A stretch of DNA of 64,000 nucleotides from Rhodococcus opacus B4 (GTDB lineage Bacteria; Actinomycetota; Actinomycetes; Mycobacteriales; Mycobacteriaceae), in NCBI RefSeq assembly GCF_000010805.1, contig NC_012522.1, positions 5,332,001-5,396,000 on the forward strand, in the 5' to 3' direction. Of the stretch, positions 51,575 to 60,550 are shown piece by piece. The number at the start of each line of letters is the position of its first letter. Within the stretch, counting starts at the first letter, position 1. The translations under genes and the position numbers were made by a program. The notes under the pieces are model-generated. The model had not been told where the DNA came from, ran no database searches, and was given only the letters and a program-made list of their open reading frames with translations.

Positions 51575-53624
51575 GTTCGACGGTGGTGGGCAGGCCGCGC
51601 CGGATGTCGCCCGGCGCGGGCTTGCCGAGCGGGGCGCCGGCCCGGGTGGCCGAATCGAGCAGCCACGGCACGCTCGTGACCATCACCCCGGACGTGAACA
51701 GCAACCGGCCCTTGAGGCGCAGCGCATTCTGGTTGTGCAGCAGGTGTTCCCACCAGCGACCGACCACGTATTCGGGGATGAAGATGGTGACGACTCCGCC
51801 GGGGACCCGTTTCCGGACGGATTTCACGTATCCCACGATGGGGCCGGTGACTTCGCGGTAGGGCGATTCGAGAACCTTCAGTGGCACCGGAATCTCGTAC
51901 TTCTCCCACTCCCGTTGCAGCTTCGCGGTGTCGGCGCCCAGCACGGTGACGGCCTCGAGCGTCGTCGGGTGGGTGGCGCGGGCGTAGGCGAGGGCGCGGG
52001 CGGTGGGTTTGTTGAGCACGGACACCAGCACGATGGTGTGCACCTGGGAGGGGAGGGTGAAGCTGTCCTCGTCGACGACGAGAAGCGCCGCGATCCGGTC
52101 GTAGTGCCGCCGGACCCCGCGCATCAGGAAGAACAGGATCGGCATCGCGATGACCACCAGGTAGGCGCCCTGGGTGAACTTCGTGACCGTGACGATGATC
52201 AGGACGGTGCCGGTGAGGAGGGCGCCGGTACCGTTGAGTGCCCGCCGTGCCCGTATCTTGTGGCGTTCGCGGGAGTCGGATTCGGTTGCCAGCACACCGT
52301 TCCAGTGCCGGACCATGCCCGCCTGGCTGAGTGTGAAGGACGTGAACACGCCGAGGATGTACAGCTGGATGAGGTGGGTGACGGACGCCTCGAACAGGAC
52401 GATCAGTCCGCCCGCCGTCACCGCGAGAAGCACGATGCCGTTGCTGAACGCCAACCGGTCGCCGCGAGTGTTGAGCTGGACGGGAAGGTAACGGTCGCGG
52501 CCGAGTACCGAGGCGAGCAGCGGGAAGCCGTTGTAGGCCGTGTTCGCGGCGAGCACGAGGATCAGCACGGTCGCGGCCTGCACGTAGAAGAAGCCGAAGT
52601 TGGTGGTGCCGCCGAACACCGCGGCCGCGATCTGGGCGATGACGGTGCGCTGCGGGTCGGTCTCGCAGTTTCCGGCGAACCCGATCAGATCGCACGGGTT
52701 CACCGCGACGTGCACCTTCGTGACGATCGCCAGCGCGGTGATTCCGGCGAACATCACGATGGCCGTCGCCGCCATCGCCATGAGGGTTTTCGCGGCGTTG
52801 GCGCTCTTCGGTTTACGGAACGCGGGTACCCCGTTGGAGATCGCCTCGACCCCCGTCAGTGCCGTACATCCTGACGAGAACGCGCGCAGCGCGAAGAACA
52901 CCAGAGCCAGGCCGGTCAGCCCGGACAGTTCCGGTTCGATGGTGTAGCCGGCGCTTTCGGCGACGGGCGTCGAACCGGCCGCGACGCGGATGAACCCCGT
53001 CACGATCAGGATCATCACACCGGCGATGAACCCGTACGTCGGGAACGCGAACATGGTCCCCGATTCGCGGATCCCGCGCAGGTTCATCACCGTCAGCAGC
53101 ACCACGAACGCCACGGCCAACGCCACCCGGTGCGTGTTCAGCGCAGGCACCGCCGAGATCAGATTGTCGACGCCGGCCGAGACCGACACCGCCACCGTCA
53201 TCACGTAATCGATGAGCAGCGCGGACGCCACCGTCAACCCCGCGGACGGGCCGAGGTTCTTCGTGGCCACCTCGTACGAGCCGCCCCCGCTCGGATAGGC
53301 GTACACCACCTGGCGGTACGACAGGGCGACGACGGCGAGAAGTACCACCACGCCGACCGCCAGATACGGTGTCAGATAGAAGTACGCGAGACCGCCCAGC
53401 GACAGGATCAGCAGGATCTCCTGCGTCGCATACGCCACCGACGACAGCGGGTCGGACGCGAAAATCGGCAGCGCCAGACGCTTGGTCAGCAACTGCTCCC
53501 CGAGATCGTCACTGCGCAGCGGGCGTCCCAGAGCCAGCCGCCGGACCGCCCGCACCAGAGCCACCACACGTTCAGCGTAGAACCGCGGCGGGGCGGGGGC
53601 GCGGCTTTCGATGTCCGGCCGCAT
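51543..53624 (-). CDS. APC-superfamily permease, KimA-like
   Basis: A 693-residue transporter. Twelve helices begin near residue 50 (LPIFASDPLSSVAYATQEILL is the KimA/YdaO family signature), with SGGGSYEVATKNLG in helix 2-3 and SGCTALTGVEAISNGVPAF midway. A cytoplasmic USP-like C-terminal domain (about 500-693) is where Bacillus KimA binds c-di-AMP. Potassium-proton uptake is thus likely, although amino-acid transport is the common database label. It lies 35 nt downstream of pknK on the same strand and its end overlaps the hydroxylase gene. Confidence 0.87.
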   Translation of the reverse strand: MRPDIESRAPAPPRFYAERVVALVRAVRRLALGRPLRSDDLGEQLLTKRLALPIFASDPLSSVAYATQEILLILSLGGLAYFYLTPYLAVGVVVLLAVVALSYRQVVYAYPSGGGSYEVATKNLGPSAGLTVASALLIDYVMTVAVSVSAGVDNLISAVPALNTHRVALAVAFVVLLTVMNLRGIRESGTMFAFPTYGFIAGVMILIVTGFIRVAAGSTPVAESAGYTIEPELSGLTGLALVFFALRAFSSGCTALTGVEAISNGVPAFRKPKSANAAKTLMAMAATAIVMFAGITALAIVTKVHVAVNPCDLIGFAGNCETDPQRTVIAQIAAAVFGGTTNFGFFYVQAATVLILVLAANTAYNGFPLLASVLGRDRYLPVQLNTRGDRLAFSNGIVLLAVTAGGLIVLFEASVTHLIQLYILGVFTSFTLSQAGMVRHWNGVLATESDSRERHKIRARRALNGTGALLTGTVLIIVTVTKFTQGAYLVVIAMPILFFLMRGVRRHYDRIAALLVVDEDSFTLPSQVHTIVLVSVLNKPTARALAYARATHPTTLEAVTVLGADTAKLQREWEKYEIPVPLKVLESPYREVTGPIVGYVKSVRKRVPGGVVTIFIPEYVVGRWWEHLLHNQNALRLKGRLLFTSGVMVTSVPWLLDSATRAGAPLGKPAPGDIRRGLPTTVELSGKSASGTP

Positions 53625-53659
53625 TTCGTTATCCGCCCCGGATCGGCGATGTCAGGGTT

Positions 53660-56600
53660 TCAGGTGGTTTCGTCGTCGGACTGCCGTGCGACCCAGGCCG
53701 CGATCTGCGCCCGGGACGAGAATCCGAGTTTGGCGAGTACGTGTTCGACGTGACCCTGCGCGGTGCGTTGAGAGATCACGAGGCGGGCGGCGATCGCCTT
53801 GTTGGTCAGGCCCTGTGCAACCAGGCCGGCGACCTGGCGTTCACGCTTCGTCAGTGCCGCCGCAGGATCGCCGCGCCGTGGCGCTGCCGGGAGTGATTCG
53901 CCCAGGGCATACGAGGCGGCGGCGGCGAAGCCCAGCGCCTCGCCCTCGCGGGACGCAGTCTCGAACGCCCGGGCACCGAGCGAGTGCCGCGTGACGAGCT
54001 CGCATTCCTTGTGGGATTCGGTCAGGTCGGGGATCTGGACAATGGAGGTACCCACCCTCCGTCGAAGCACCTCGGCCGCTGCCAGCAGGACGGCGGCGCG
54101 ATGGAAATCGTTCTCGCGGGACGAGATCCAGGCGAGGATTTCGAGGCACCAGGTGGCTCCGAACGGATCGTCGACCAAGCGGGCCAGCTCGAGTCCCCGT
54201 CGCAGCAGCAGCACCGCGCGATCACGGTCGCCCTCCCACCACACCACCAGCCCGAGGGTGAGGGACGCGCGGCCCAGGTACACCGATTCACCGTGTGATT
54301 CGGTGATCCGGATCGCCTCGTCGAGACAGCCGGTGGCGGCCTCGGTGTGCCCGAGGATCTCGTGAGCCAATCCGAGCGCATGCAGGACAGTGACGTGTGC
54401 AAGGAGGTTGCGCTCGCCACGTAACACCTCGAGCGACTCGGTGAACGAGCTCACGGCGCGCTCCGGGTTGCCGCCGTGCACGGCGTGCGCTCCGTCGGCC
54501 TGAAGCATCAGTGCGCGATCGACTGCACTTCCCCTGGTCTCGGCAAGTACACGCCCCTCGTCGATCAGTTCGGCCGCCCGCTCCAGGTCCTCGTGCCGGC
54601 TGGCGAGGACACTGGCCGCGTGCAACGCCTTGACCCGGAGTGCGGTGTCGTGTTCTCCCTCCCGTGCCAGGGCGCGGTCGAGCCAGCGGCGACCCTCGCG
54701 CAGCAGCCCACGAGAAACCCAGAACGGATACAGAGCGGTCGCGATCTCCAGCCCTGCCTCGGCCGAGTCGGCCGGGTCGGCCGAGGCAGTCAGGCCGTAC
54801 TCCATCGCTTCGCGCAGGTTGGGTTGTTCACGCTCGAGCCGCGCGAGCCAGGCGACCTGCCGGGGGCCGATCCATTCGGATTCGGCTTGGAGGGCGAGTT
54901 GCCGGTACCAGTTGTGATGCCGTAGCCGGAGTTCCGGGAGGGTTCCTGCCTGTTCGAGCTTCTCCCGGCCGTACTCGCGCAGCGTTTCGAGCATCCGGAA
55001 TCGCACCACCGCCCCCGATCCCTCGCGGATGAGGATCGACTTGTCCACGAGCGACGCGACGAGATCGATGAGACCGGCCGGTTCGGCGTCGTACATGGAC
55101 ACCTCCTCCGCGGCGTCCAGCTCGAAGCTGCCTGCGAACACCGACAGCCGCGACCACAGCAGCTGCTCGGCCGGGAGACACAGGTCGTAGCTCCAGTCGA
55201 TGCTCCACCGCAACGTCTGCTGCCTGGTCGGCGCATTCCGGCTTCCGCGGGTCAACAGCTCGTACCGGTTGGTCAACCGCTGCAGGATCTGTTCCGGCGA
55301 CATCGACCGCAGCCTCGCCGCCGCCAACTCGATGGCCAGGGGCAGGCCGTCCAGCCGGATGCAGATCCGGGCGACGGTCTCCGCATTGTCCTCGGTGAGC
55401 TCGAAGCCGGGCACCGCCGTGGCGGCCCGTTCGGCGAACAACGTCACGGCGTCGTACCCGGGCAGACTCTTCAGAGACGGCTCCCTGTCCGAATCCGGAA
55501 GTGCCAGTGGACGAACGCGCAGGGCGGCTTCCCCCGCGACATCCAGGGTCTCGCGACTCGTCGCCAGAATCCGCAGGCCGGGACAGGCGCGCAGCACTGT
55601 CTCCGTCAGGCCTGCTGCCGCATCCACCACCTGCTCGCAGTTGTCGAGGACCAGGAGCATGTCTCGCGGCTCCAGGAACTCCACGAGGGTCTGCAGCGGT
55701 CTCGGCGACCGCTGCCGCAACCCCAGCCCCGCCGCCACGACTTCCCCCAGCAGTGATCCGTCGCGCAGTTCACCCAATTCGACCAGCCGGACCCCGTCGT
55801 CGAATGCTCGCCGAATGTCGCTCGCGACCCGTAGTGCCAGTCGGGTCTTGCCCACACCGCCGATACCGGTCAATGTGACCAGCCGTGACGCCGAGAGCAG
55901 TTTCCTGGCCTCGGCGAGCTCTTTCCGTCGGCCGACGAAGCTCGTCAAGTCCAGGGGAAGGCTCCCGTCGGTCGGCGATCCCGCGGAGCCGGTCGATGAT
56001 CGTCCGGCCGGCGGCCGTGCGGGGCGTTGCGGCGGTTCGTCCGTGGCGGGGTCCGGGCCCAACGCCATCGTGTCGACGGGAAAGCCGCGGCGAAATTGGA
56101 TGCCCTGCAGCGTTTCACCCAGCGCCGCCGCGGACGGGCGCTCGTGCGAGTCTCGCGACATGGCGTGCTCGAGCAGGGCGGCGACGTCGGCGTCGATACC
56201 GGACTCACGGAGGTCCGGCGCCGGTTGCGTGGCGATCCGCAGGAACTGCGCCACCACCTGTTCGCCGCTGCGGCGCTCGAATGCCGCGTGCCCGGTCAGC
56301 GCGGCGAACAGGGTCGCCCCGAGTCCGTAGACGTCCGAGGACGGACTCGGGGTGTCGCCCTCCAGGACCTCCGGGGCGGTGTACGCGGGTGATCCGGTGA
56401 TGGTTCCCGTGGCGGTCTGGAAACCGCCGGTGATGTGCGCGATGCCGAAGTCCGTCAGCGCCGGTTCGTCGTAGTCGGTGAGCAGGATGTTGCTGGGTTT
56501 GACGTCGCGGTGCACGATGCCGTACCGGTGCGCCGTCTCGAGGGCGCCGGCGATCTTCACGCCCAACCGCAACGCCTCGGTGACGGTAAGCGGACCGTGC

Positions 56601-56953
56601 CGGCGAATCCGTGCGTCGAGGGAGTCCTGCGGATGGTAGGGCATCACCAGGAACGGACGCCCGCTCGGCGTGACGCCGACCTCGAGCACGCTCACGACGT
56701 TCGGGTGCCCGGTCAGCCTGCCCATCGCCCGCTGCTCCCGGAGGAACCTGGCCCGGCTCTCGTCGTCGAGGTCGCCGCTGAGAACCTTCACGGCCACCGC
56801 GCGGTCCAGGGCGGACTGGGTGCACCGATACACCACGCCGAAGCCCCCACGCCCGATCTCCCGGGCATCGTCGAACCCGGCCGCGCGCAGTTCATCCGTC
56901 GTCGCGGTGTCGGTATCGCGCTGTGTGCGGAGCGGATCGCCGTCGGTTGCCAA
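53660..56953 (-). CDS. pknK: PknK-type Ser/Thr kinase with LuxR-type regulator module
   Basis: 1097 residues. The kinase domain covers about 28-280 (GRGGFGVVYR, Lys56 in AVKVL, catalytic HRDVKPSN, TDFGIAH). An AAA/NB-ARC-like ATPase follows at about 335-600 (VGRRKELAEAR, Walker A TGIGGVGKTRLAL, Walker B MLLVLDNCEQVV), then TPR-like repeats and a C-terminal LuxR helix-turn-helix (LTKRERQVAGLVAQGLTNKAIAARL). Length and order match mycobacterial PknK, which links phosphorylation to transcription and translation control in slow growth. The only available start is TTG 56953, which predicts weak initiation. It may be cotranscribed with the KimA-like gene. Confidence 0.92.
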   Translation of the reverse strand: MATDGDPLRTQRDTDTATTDELRAAGFDDAREIGRGGFGVVYRCTQSALDRAVAVKVLSGDLDDESRARFLREQRAMGRLTGHPNVVSVLEVGVTPSGRPFLVMPYHPQDSLDARIRRHGPLTVTEALRLGVKIAGALETAHRYGIVHRDVKPSNILLTDYDEPALTDFGIAHITGGFQTATGTITGSPAYTAPEVLEGDTPSPSSDVYGLGATLFAALTGHAAFERRSGEQVVAQFLRIATQPAPDLRESGIDADVAALLEHAMSRDSHERPSAAALGETLQGIQFRRGFPVDTMALGPDPATDEPPQRPARPPAGRSSTGSAGSPTDGSLPLDLTSFVGRRKELAEARKLLSASRLVTLTGIGGVGKTRLALRVASDIRRAFDDGVRLVELGELRDGSLLGEVVAAGLGLRQRSPRPLQTLVEFLEPRDMLLVLDNCEQVVDAAAGLTETVLRACPGLRILATSRETLDVAGEAALRVRPLALPDSDREPSLKSLPGYDAVTLFAERAATAVPGFELTEDNAETVARICIRLDGLPLAIELAAARLRSMSPEQILQRLTNRYELLTRGSRNAPTRQQTLRWSIDWSYDLCLPAEQLLWSRLSVFAGSFELDAAEEVSMYDAEPAGLIDLVASLVDKSILIREGSGAVVRFRMLETLREYGREKLEQAGTLPELRLRHHNWYRQLALQAESEWIGPRQVAWLARLEREQPNLREAMEYGLTASADPADSAEAGLEIATALYPFWVSRGLLREGRRWLDRALAREGEHDTALRVKALHAASVLASRHEDLERAAELIDEGRVLAETRGSAVDRALMLQADGAHAVHGGNPERAVSSFTESLEVLRGERNLLAHVTVLHALGLAHEILGHTEAATGCLDEAIRITESHGESVYLGRASLTLGLVVWWEGDRDRAVLLLRRGLELARLVDDPFGATWCLEILAWISSRENDFHRAAVLLAAAEVLRRRVGTSIVQIPDLTESHKECELVTRHSLGARAFETASREGEALGFAAAASYALGESLPAAPRRGDPAAALTKRERQVAGLVAQGLTNKAIAARLVISQRTAQGHVEHVLAKLGFSSRAQIAAWVARQSDDETT

Positions 56954-57085
56954 CGCGCTATCCGCCCCTGTGCCGCCCCGGAAACCGTGGTGTCATCCGC
57001 CTACCTCTCGACGACGCCTTCCCAGACTATCGCCGGGATCGCCGCACCGGGTCCGCGGACCGAGACAATCTCCACGAACCGCGGT

Positions 57086-57180
57086 CTAGCGGCGGATCGA
57101 CCCTCCGTCGACGACGAGCGTCCGGTGTTCGACTCGAGCGATGCCCGCGAAGGCGCGGCCACCTTCACCGAACGTCGCGC
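57086..57180 (-). pseudogene. Possible SDR C-terminal remnant
   Basis: A minus-strand frame ends GIARVEHRTLVVDGGSIRR and TAG. TLVVDGGSI is the typical last strand of FabG-like SDRs, but nothing upstream looks like the rest of one. It may be the tail of a deleted gene or chance. Confidence 0.25.
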
Positions 57181-57232
57181 CCCGGTCTGGACCGCGACGT
57201 GATCACCGAGAACGAGAGAACAGGAACACACC

Positions 57233-57368
57233 ATGCGTGATGCAGTCCTCGCTCGCGACCACCCTCGTGCACCGCATGCGCGCCGACGGCGTCCGCTACG
57301 GACTGCAGACGATGTGCGAAGGCGGCGGGATGGCCAACGCCACCGTCTTCGAGAACCTCGCCGTCTAG
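57233..57368 (+). pseudogene. Thiolase (acetyl-CoA acetyltransferase) remnant with internal deletion
   Basis: After AGGAAC a start ATGCGTGATGCAGTC encodes MRDAV, the usual thiolase N-terminus. The frame then shifts, and the frame beginning at 57240 encodes a typical thiolase C-terminus: TLVHRMRADGVRYGLQTMCE, then GGGMANATVFENLAV and TAG, including the active-site CEGGG region. About 1.1 kb of the gene is missing between the two parts, assuming a normal 390-residue thiolase. It cannot be a functional enzyme. Confidence 0.72.
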
Positions 57369-57384
57369 GAAAGGTGCCGGGATC

Positions 57385-57627
57385 GTGGACAACGTCACTG
57401 CGGCGATACTCGAATTCGCGTGCCGGTGGCTACCGTACGGTGGTCCACCGGCCGACGAGATCTGGATCGGGTTCGGCATGACGGCGCCCAGATACGAACA
57501 GCGACTGGCCAAGATCTTGGATACCGCTGCGGGACGAGAGGTGCCCCCCGATATCCGAGACCGGCTGTGCGCCCAGCTGTCCGAGCGGAGAAGACGGCGG
57601 GCATTGCGATCGGCAGGTCGAGTCTGA
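57385..57627 (+). CDS. DUF3263-like small protein
   Basis: 80 residues from GTG 57385 (VDNVTAAILEFACRWLPYGG). The pattern ILEFACRW, then a helix-turn-helix-like stretch ending MTAPRYEQRLAKIL and a basic tail (SERRRRRALRSAGRV), matches the layout of actinobacterial DUF3263 proteins, which look like small sigma-4/HTH domains. Their function is unknown. It directly follows the thiolase remnant and converges with the M20 hydrolase gene. Confidence 0.68.
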   Translation: MDNVTAAILEFACRWLPYGGPPADEIWIGFGMTAPRYEQRLAKILDTAAGREVPPDIRDRLCAQLSERRRRRALRSAGRV

Positions 57628-57638
57628 TCCGTCCCCGT

Positions 57639-58904
57639 CTACACGTACGCCGGTCGCCGCGTGGCGCCGGGTGCCCGGTTGTGCTGCTGCTCGAGGACGG
57701 CGGCTCGCGCCTCGCTGTCGGTGGCGAGGTCGACGATCGCGGCAGCGAGGGCGTAGGCCCCGTCGACGACGGCGTCGTCGGCGCCCGGTGTGACCGCATC
57801 GGCCGCGAAGGCGGCCGTGTGCGGCGCGGCCGTCGACCCCATCACCCCGATCAACGGGTGGATCGACGGCACCGCCTGGGAGACGTTGCCCATGTCGGTG
57901 GATCCGCCGCCGAGTGCGCTGCCTTCCCGGGGCGGCATCACCCGGCCCCGGTGTTCGAGTGCGGCGTCGAAACGGTCCGCGAGGAACGGGTGCTGGACGA
58001 GGGGCTCGTAGATCGGGTCGACCGGGGTGACCGCGTACGTGCAGCCGGTGGCCGTCGCGGCGCCGTCGACGCAGGCGAGCACCTTCTTCTTCAGGTCGGC
58101 GGTTTCCGCGAGGTCGAACGACCGCACCTCCGCTTCCACGACCGCCGAGGCCGGGATGATGTTCGAGACGTCGCCGCCGGACAGGGTGACGGCGCTGACG
58201 CGCACCGTGTCGGGCAGATGCTGCCGCAGCAGACCCACCGACACCTGCATCACCGTCGCCGCGTCGCCGGCATTGATTCCCACGGTCGGTGCGGCCGCCG
58301 CATGCGATGCCCGGCCGGTGAACTCGACCCGGAACCGGTCGCGGGACTGCGACGTGCTGCCGGCGGTGGGCACGACCACACCGGGGCCGGGATGGACCAT
58401 CAGCGACACCGTCGCGTCCTCCCAGGCGCCGGCCTCGAGCATGTGGGCCTTTCCGGCACCCTTCTCCTCGGCGGGAGTGCCGAGCAGCTTCACCCGGATC
58501 CCGAGTTCGTCCGCCACCCGGGACAGTGCGATCGCCGCCCCGGCACCTGCGGTCGCGATGATGTTGTGGCCGCACGCGTGTCCGATCCCGGGCAGGGCGT
58601 CGTACTCGGCGCACACCACGACCGTCAGCTCACCGCTGCCGTACACGGCTTCCAGTGCGGTGGCCTGCCCCCACACACCCACTTCCACCGCGAACCCGGC
58701 GTCGCGGAGCAGGTCGGCGACGAGCGCCGCCGAACGATGTTCCTCGAACGCGAGTTCCGGGTGGGCGTGCAGATCGTGACTCGCGGCGACGAGCCGGTCG
58801 CGCCATTCGAGGACGGTGTCCTCGACGCGTCGCTTCAGCTTCTCCGCTGTCCCGTGCGGACCGGCGGGGGTATCGATGTTGGCGGCAATTGCATTGTCGG
58901 TCAT
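57639..58904 (-). CDS. M20-family amidohydrolase (AbgB/p-aminobenzoyl-glutamate-hydrolase-like)
   Basis: 421 residues. Metal-binding motifs are visible: HAHPELAFEEH, EYDALPGIGHACGHN (His and Asp ligands), LGTPAEEKGAGK (Glu-Glu) and VHPGPG. The insert dimerisation domain runs about 195-310 (VEFTGRASHAAAAPTVGINA). M20D enzymes cleave N-acyl amino acids, indole-conjugates or folate fragments. It lies 29 nt downstream of the MFS transporter on the same strand, suggesting uptake followed by deacylation, probably controlled by the divergent AsnC-type regulator. Confidence 0.9.
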   Translation of the reverse strand: MTDNAIAANIDTPAGPHGTAEKLKRRVEDTVLEWRDRLVAASHDLHAHPELAFEEHRSAALVADLLRDAGFAVEVGVWGQATALEAVYGSGELTVVVCAEYDALPGIGHACGHNIIATAGAGAAIALSRVADELGIRVKLLGTPAEEKGAGKAHMLEAGAWEDATVSLMVHPGPGVVVPTAGSTSQSRDRFRVEFTGRASHAAAAPTVGINAGDAATVMQVSVGLLRQHLPDTVRVSAVTLSGGDVSNIIPASAVVEAEVRSFDLAETADLKKKVLACVDGAATATGCTYAVTPVDPIYEPLVQHPFLADRFDAALEHRGRVMPPREGSALGGGSTDMGNVSQAVPSIHPLIGVMGSTAAPHTAAFAADAVTPGADDAVVDGAYALAAAIVDLATDSEARAAVLEQQHNRAPGATRRPAYV

Positions 58905-58933
58905 GAAGTTTCCTTCTCTTCAGGGGTTGGGAA

Positions 58934-60409
58934 CTACGCTTCGGTGGGAACGGCGGCAGGGGCGGTGGATGCGCCGCGGTCGGCGGCCGGGCCGCGCGTC
59001 ACCACCGCGAGGCCGGCGACGGCGAGCGAGAGGAGGCCGCAGATCACCCACACGGCTTGGTATCCCGCTTCACTCGTGATCACGGCCCCGCTGTCGAGCG
59101 TCGCCGTGAATCCGGACATCACTGCGGTGAAGCTGGCTCCGGCGACGGCGCCGGCCACCGTTCGGGCACTGTTGTACAGGCCCGACGCGATGCCGACCGA
59201 GTCCCGCGGCGCCCGCGCCACCACCAGGTTGGGGAGGGCGGCGATGATGATGCCGTTGCCGAGACCCGACACCACGAGCCACGCGAGCACACTGACGGTG
59301 TCCGAGTGCAGCACGGTGAGCAGGGCGTAGCCCACTGTGGCGGTGACGGCGCCGACGATGACGGCCGTGACGTCGCCGGCCCGCGCACCGAGCCGGGGTC
59401 CGACGAAGGTGCCGGCGAACGCCGCGATCGACGCGAACACGAGGACCAGCCCGATCATCGACGACGTCAGGCCGAGCCCGAATCCGGCCGCCGCCGGGTC
59501 GGTGCCCACGAAGAGGGCGATCGGGGTCTGGCTGCCGAACAACTGGGCACCGAACAGGGCCGCGAGCAGGATCGGTAGTCCGACGCCGGCGCGGCCGGAC
59601 AGCATCCCGAAATCGACCAGCGGCGAGGCCACGCGCCGCTCGACCACTACCCACAGGGCGAGCAGTACACCGCCGAGCAGGAGTCCGCCGAGCACCGGCC
59701 CCGACGACCACCCGAACCTGTTGCCGGTGCTGATCGCGAACAGCGCGGACGCCAGTCCCGAGCCCAGCAGGATCGCGCCGGCCCAGTCGAGGCGGCCGGT
59801 GGTCCGGGCCGTCGTCTCCGGTACGAAGAAGATCACCACCACGAGCGCGAGCGCCATGAGCGCCGCCGGAACGAGAAGCAGCACAGTGAGACTCAGGAAC
59901 GACGCGAGGATCCCGGACAGGACGACGCCGACGCTGGCGCCGAGTGTGAGCCCACCGACCAGCAAACCGATCGCCTTCCCCGACTGCTCCCCGGCGCGCT
60001 CACGCACGATCGCGAATTCGAGCGGCAGGAACGCGGCGAGCGCGCCGGTGATCGCCCGGCCCAGGATGAAGATGCCGTACGTCGGGGCCAGCGCCGACAC
60101 GACGCTGCCGACGGTGACCATCGCCGTCGCGACGACGAGCATCCTCTTGTGCCCGTACCGGTCGCCCATCTTGGCGAGCACCGGCACGAGAACCGCGGTC
60201 GCGAGCAGGTAACTCGTCTGCACCCAGTTCAGGTCGGCGGGACCGATCGAGTACTTCTCACCGATTGCCGAGAGGACCGGGCTGAACCAGGCCTGGAGGA
60301 ATCCGCTGGACAGTTCCATGGCGAAGAGGAAACCGACGAAACCGGCCGCGGCGCCGAGGCGCCGATCGGGACCGGACCCGGTGGGAATGGGGGATCGGAG
60401 TGCTCCCAT
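58934..60409 (-). CDS. MFS transporter (DHA2-like, 14 TM)
   Basis: 491 residues from ATG 60409 with GGAGGTCACAC upstream. The major-facilitator signature loop is LAKMGDRYGHKRMLVVATA, the N-terminal WVQTSYLLATAVLVPV is typical of the DHA2/EmrB-QacA branch, and a central pair of extra helices brings the count to about 14. Such proteins usually export drugs, but operon position before an M20 hydrolase fits import or efflux of the hydrolase's substrate or product. The frame stays open upstream to 61639, but that part is antisense to the regulator gene and not credible. Confidence 0.88.
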   Translation of the reverse strand: MGALRSPIPTGSGPDRRLGAAAGFVGFLFAMELSSGFLQAWFSPVLSAIGEKYSIGPADLNWVQTSYLLATAVLVPVLAKMGDRYGHKRMLVVATAMVTVGSVVSALAPTYGIFILGRAITGALAAFLPLEFAIVRERAGEQSGKAIGLLVGGLTLGASVGVVLSGILASFLSLTVLLLVPAALMALALVVVIFFVPETTARTTGRLDWAGAILLGSGLASALFAISTGNRFGWSSGPVLGGLLLGGVLLALWVVVERRVASPLVDFGMLSGRAGVGLPILLAALFGAQLFGSQTPIALFVGTDPAAAGFGLGLTSSMIGLVLVFASIAAFAGTFVGPRLGARAGDVTAVIVGAVTATVGYALLTVLHSDTVSVLAWLVVSGLGNGIIIAALPNLVVARAPRDSVGIASGLYNSARTVAGAVAGASFTAVMSGFTATLDSGAVITSEAGYQAVWVICGLLSLAVAGLAVVTRGPAADRGASTAPAAVPTEA

Positions 60410-60505
60410 GTGTGACCTCCAAGGTGGCGGGTCGCCGGAAGCGGCGACATGACAATATGAGCGAAACGACCGAATCGATGCGTCCGAGTGTTGGGTGAGT
60501 GAGTT

Positions 60506-60526
60506 TCTGCGATGTAAATGCGCAGA
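60506..60526. promoter_or_regulatory. Candidate AsnC-type operator
   Basis: TCTGCG and its complement CGCAGA flank a 9-nt AT-rich centre (ATGTAAATG). It is 25-45 bp before the regulator start in the divergent region shared with the MFS/M20 operon. Lrp/AsnC sites often have an AT-rich centre. Confidence 0.45.
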
Positions 60527-60550
60527 TTTTGTACCTGAGGAGCCGCAGTT

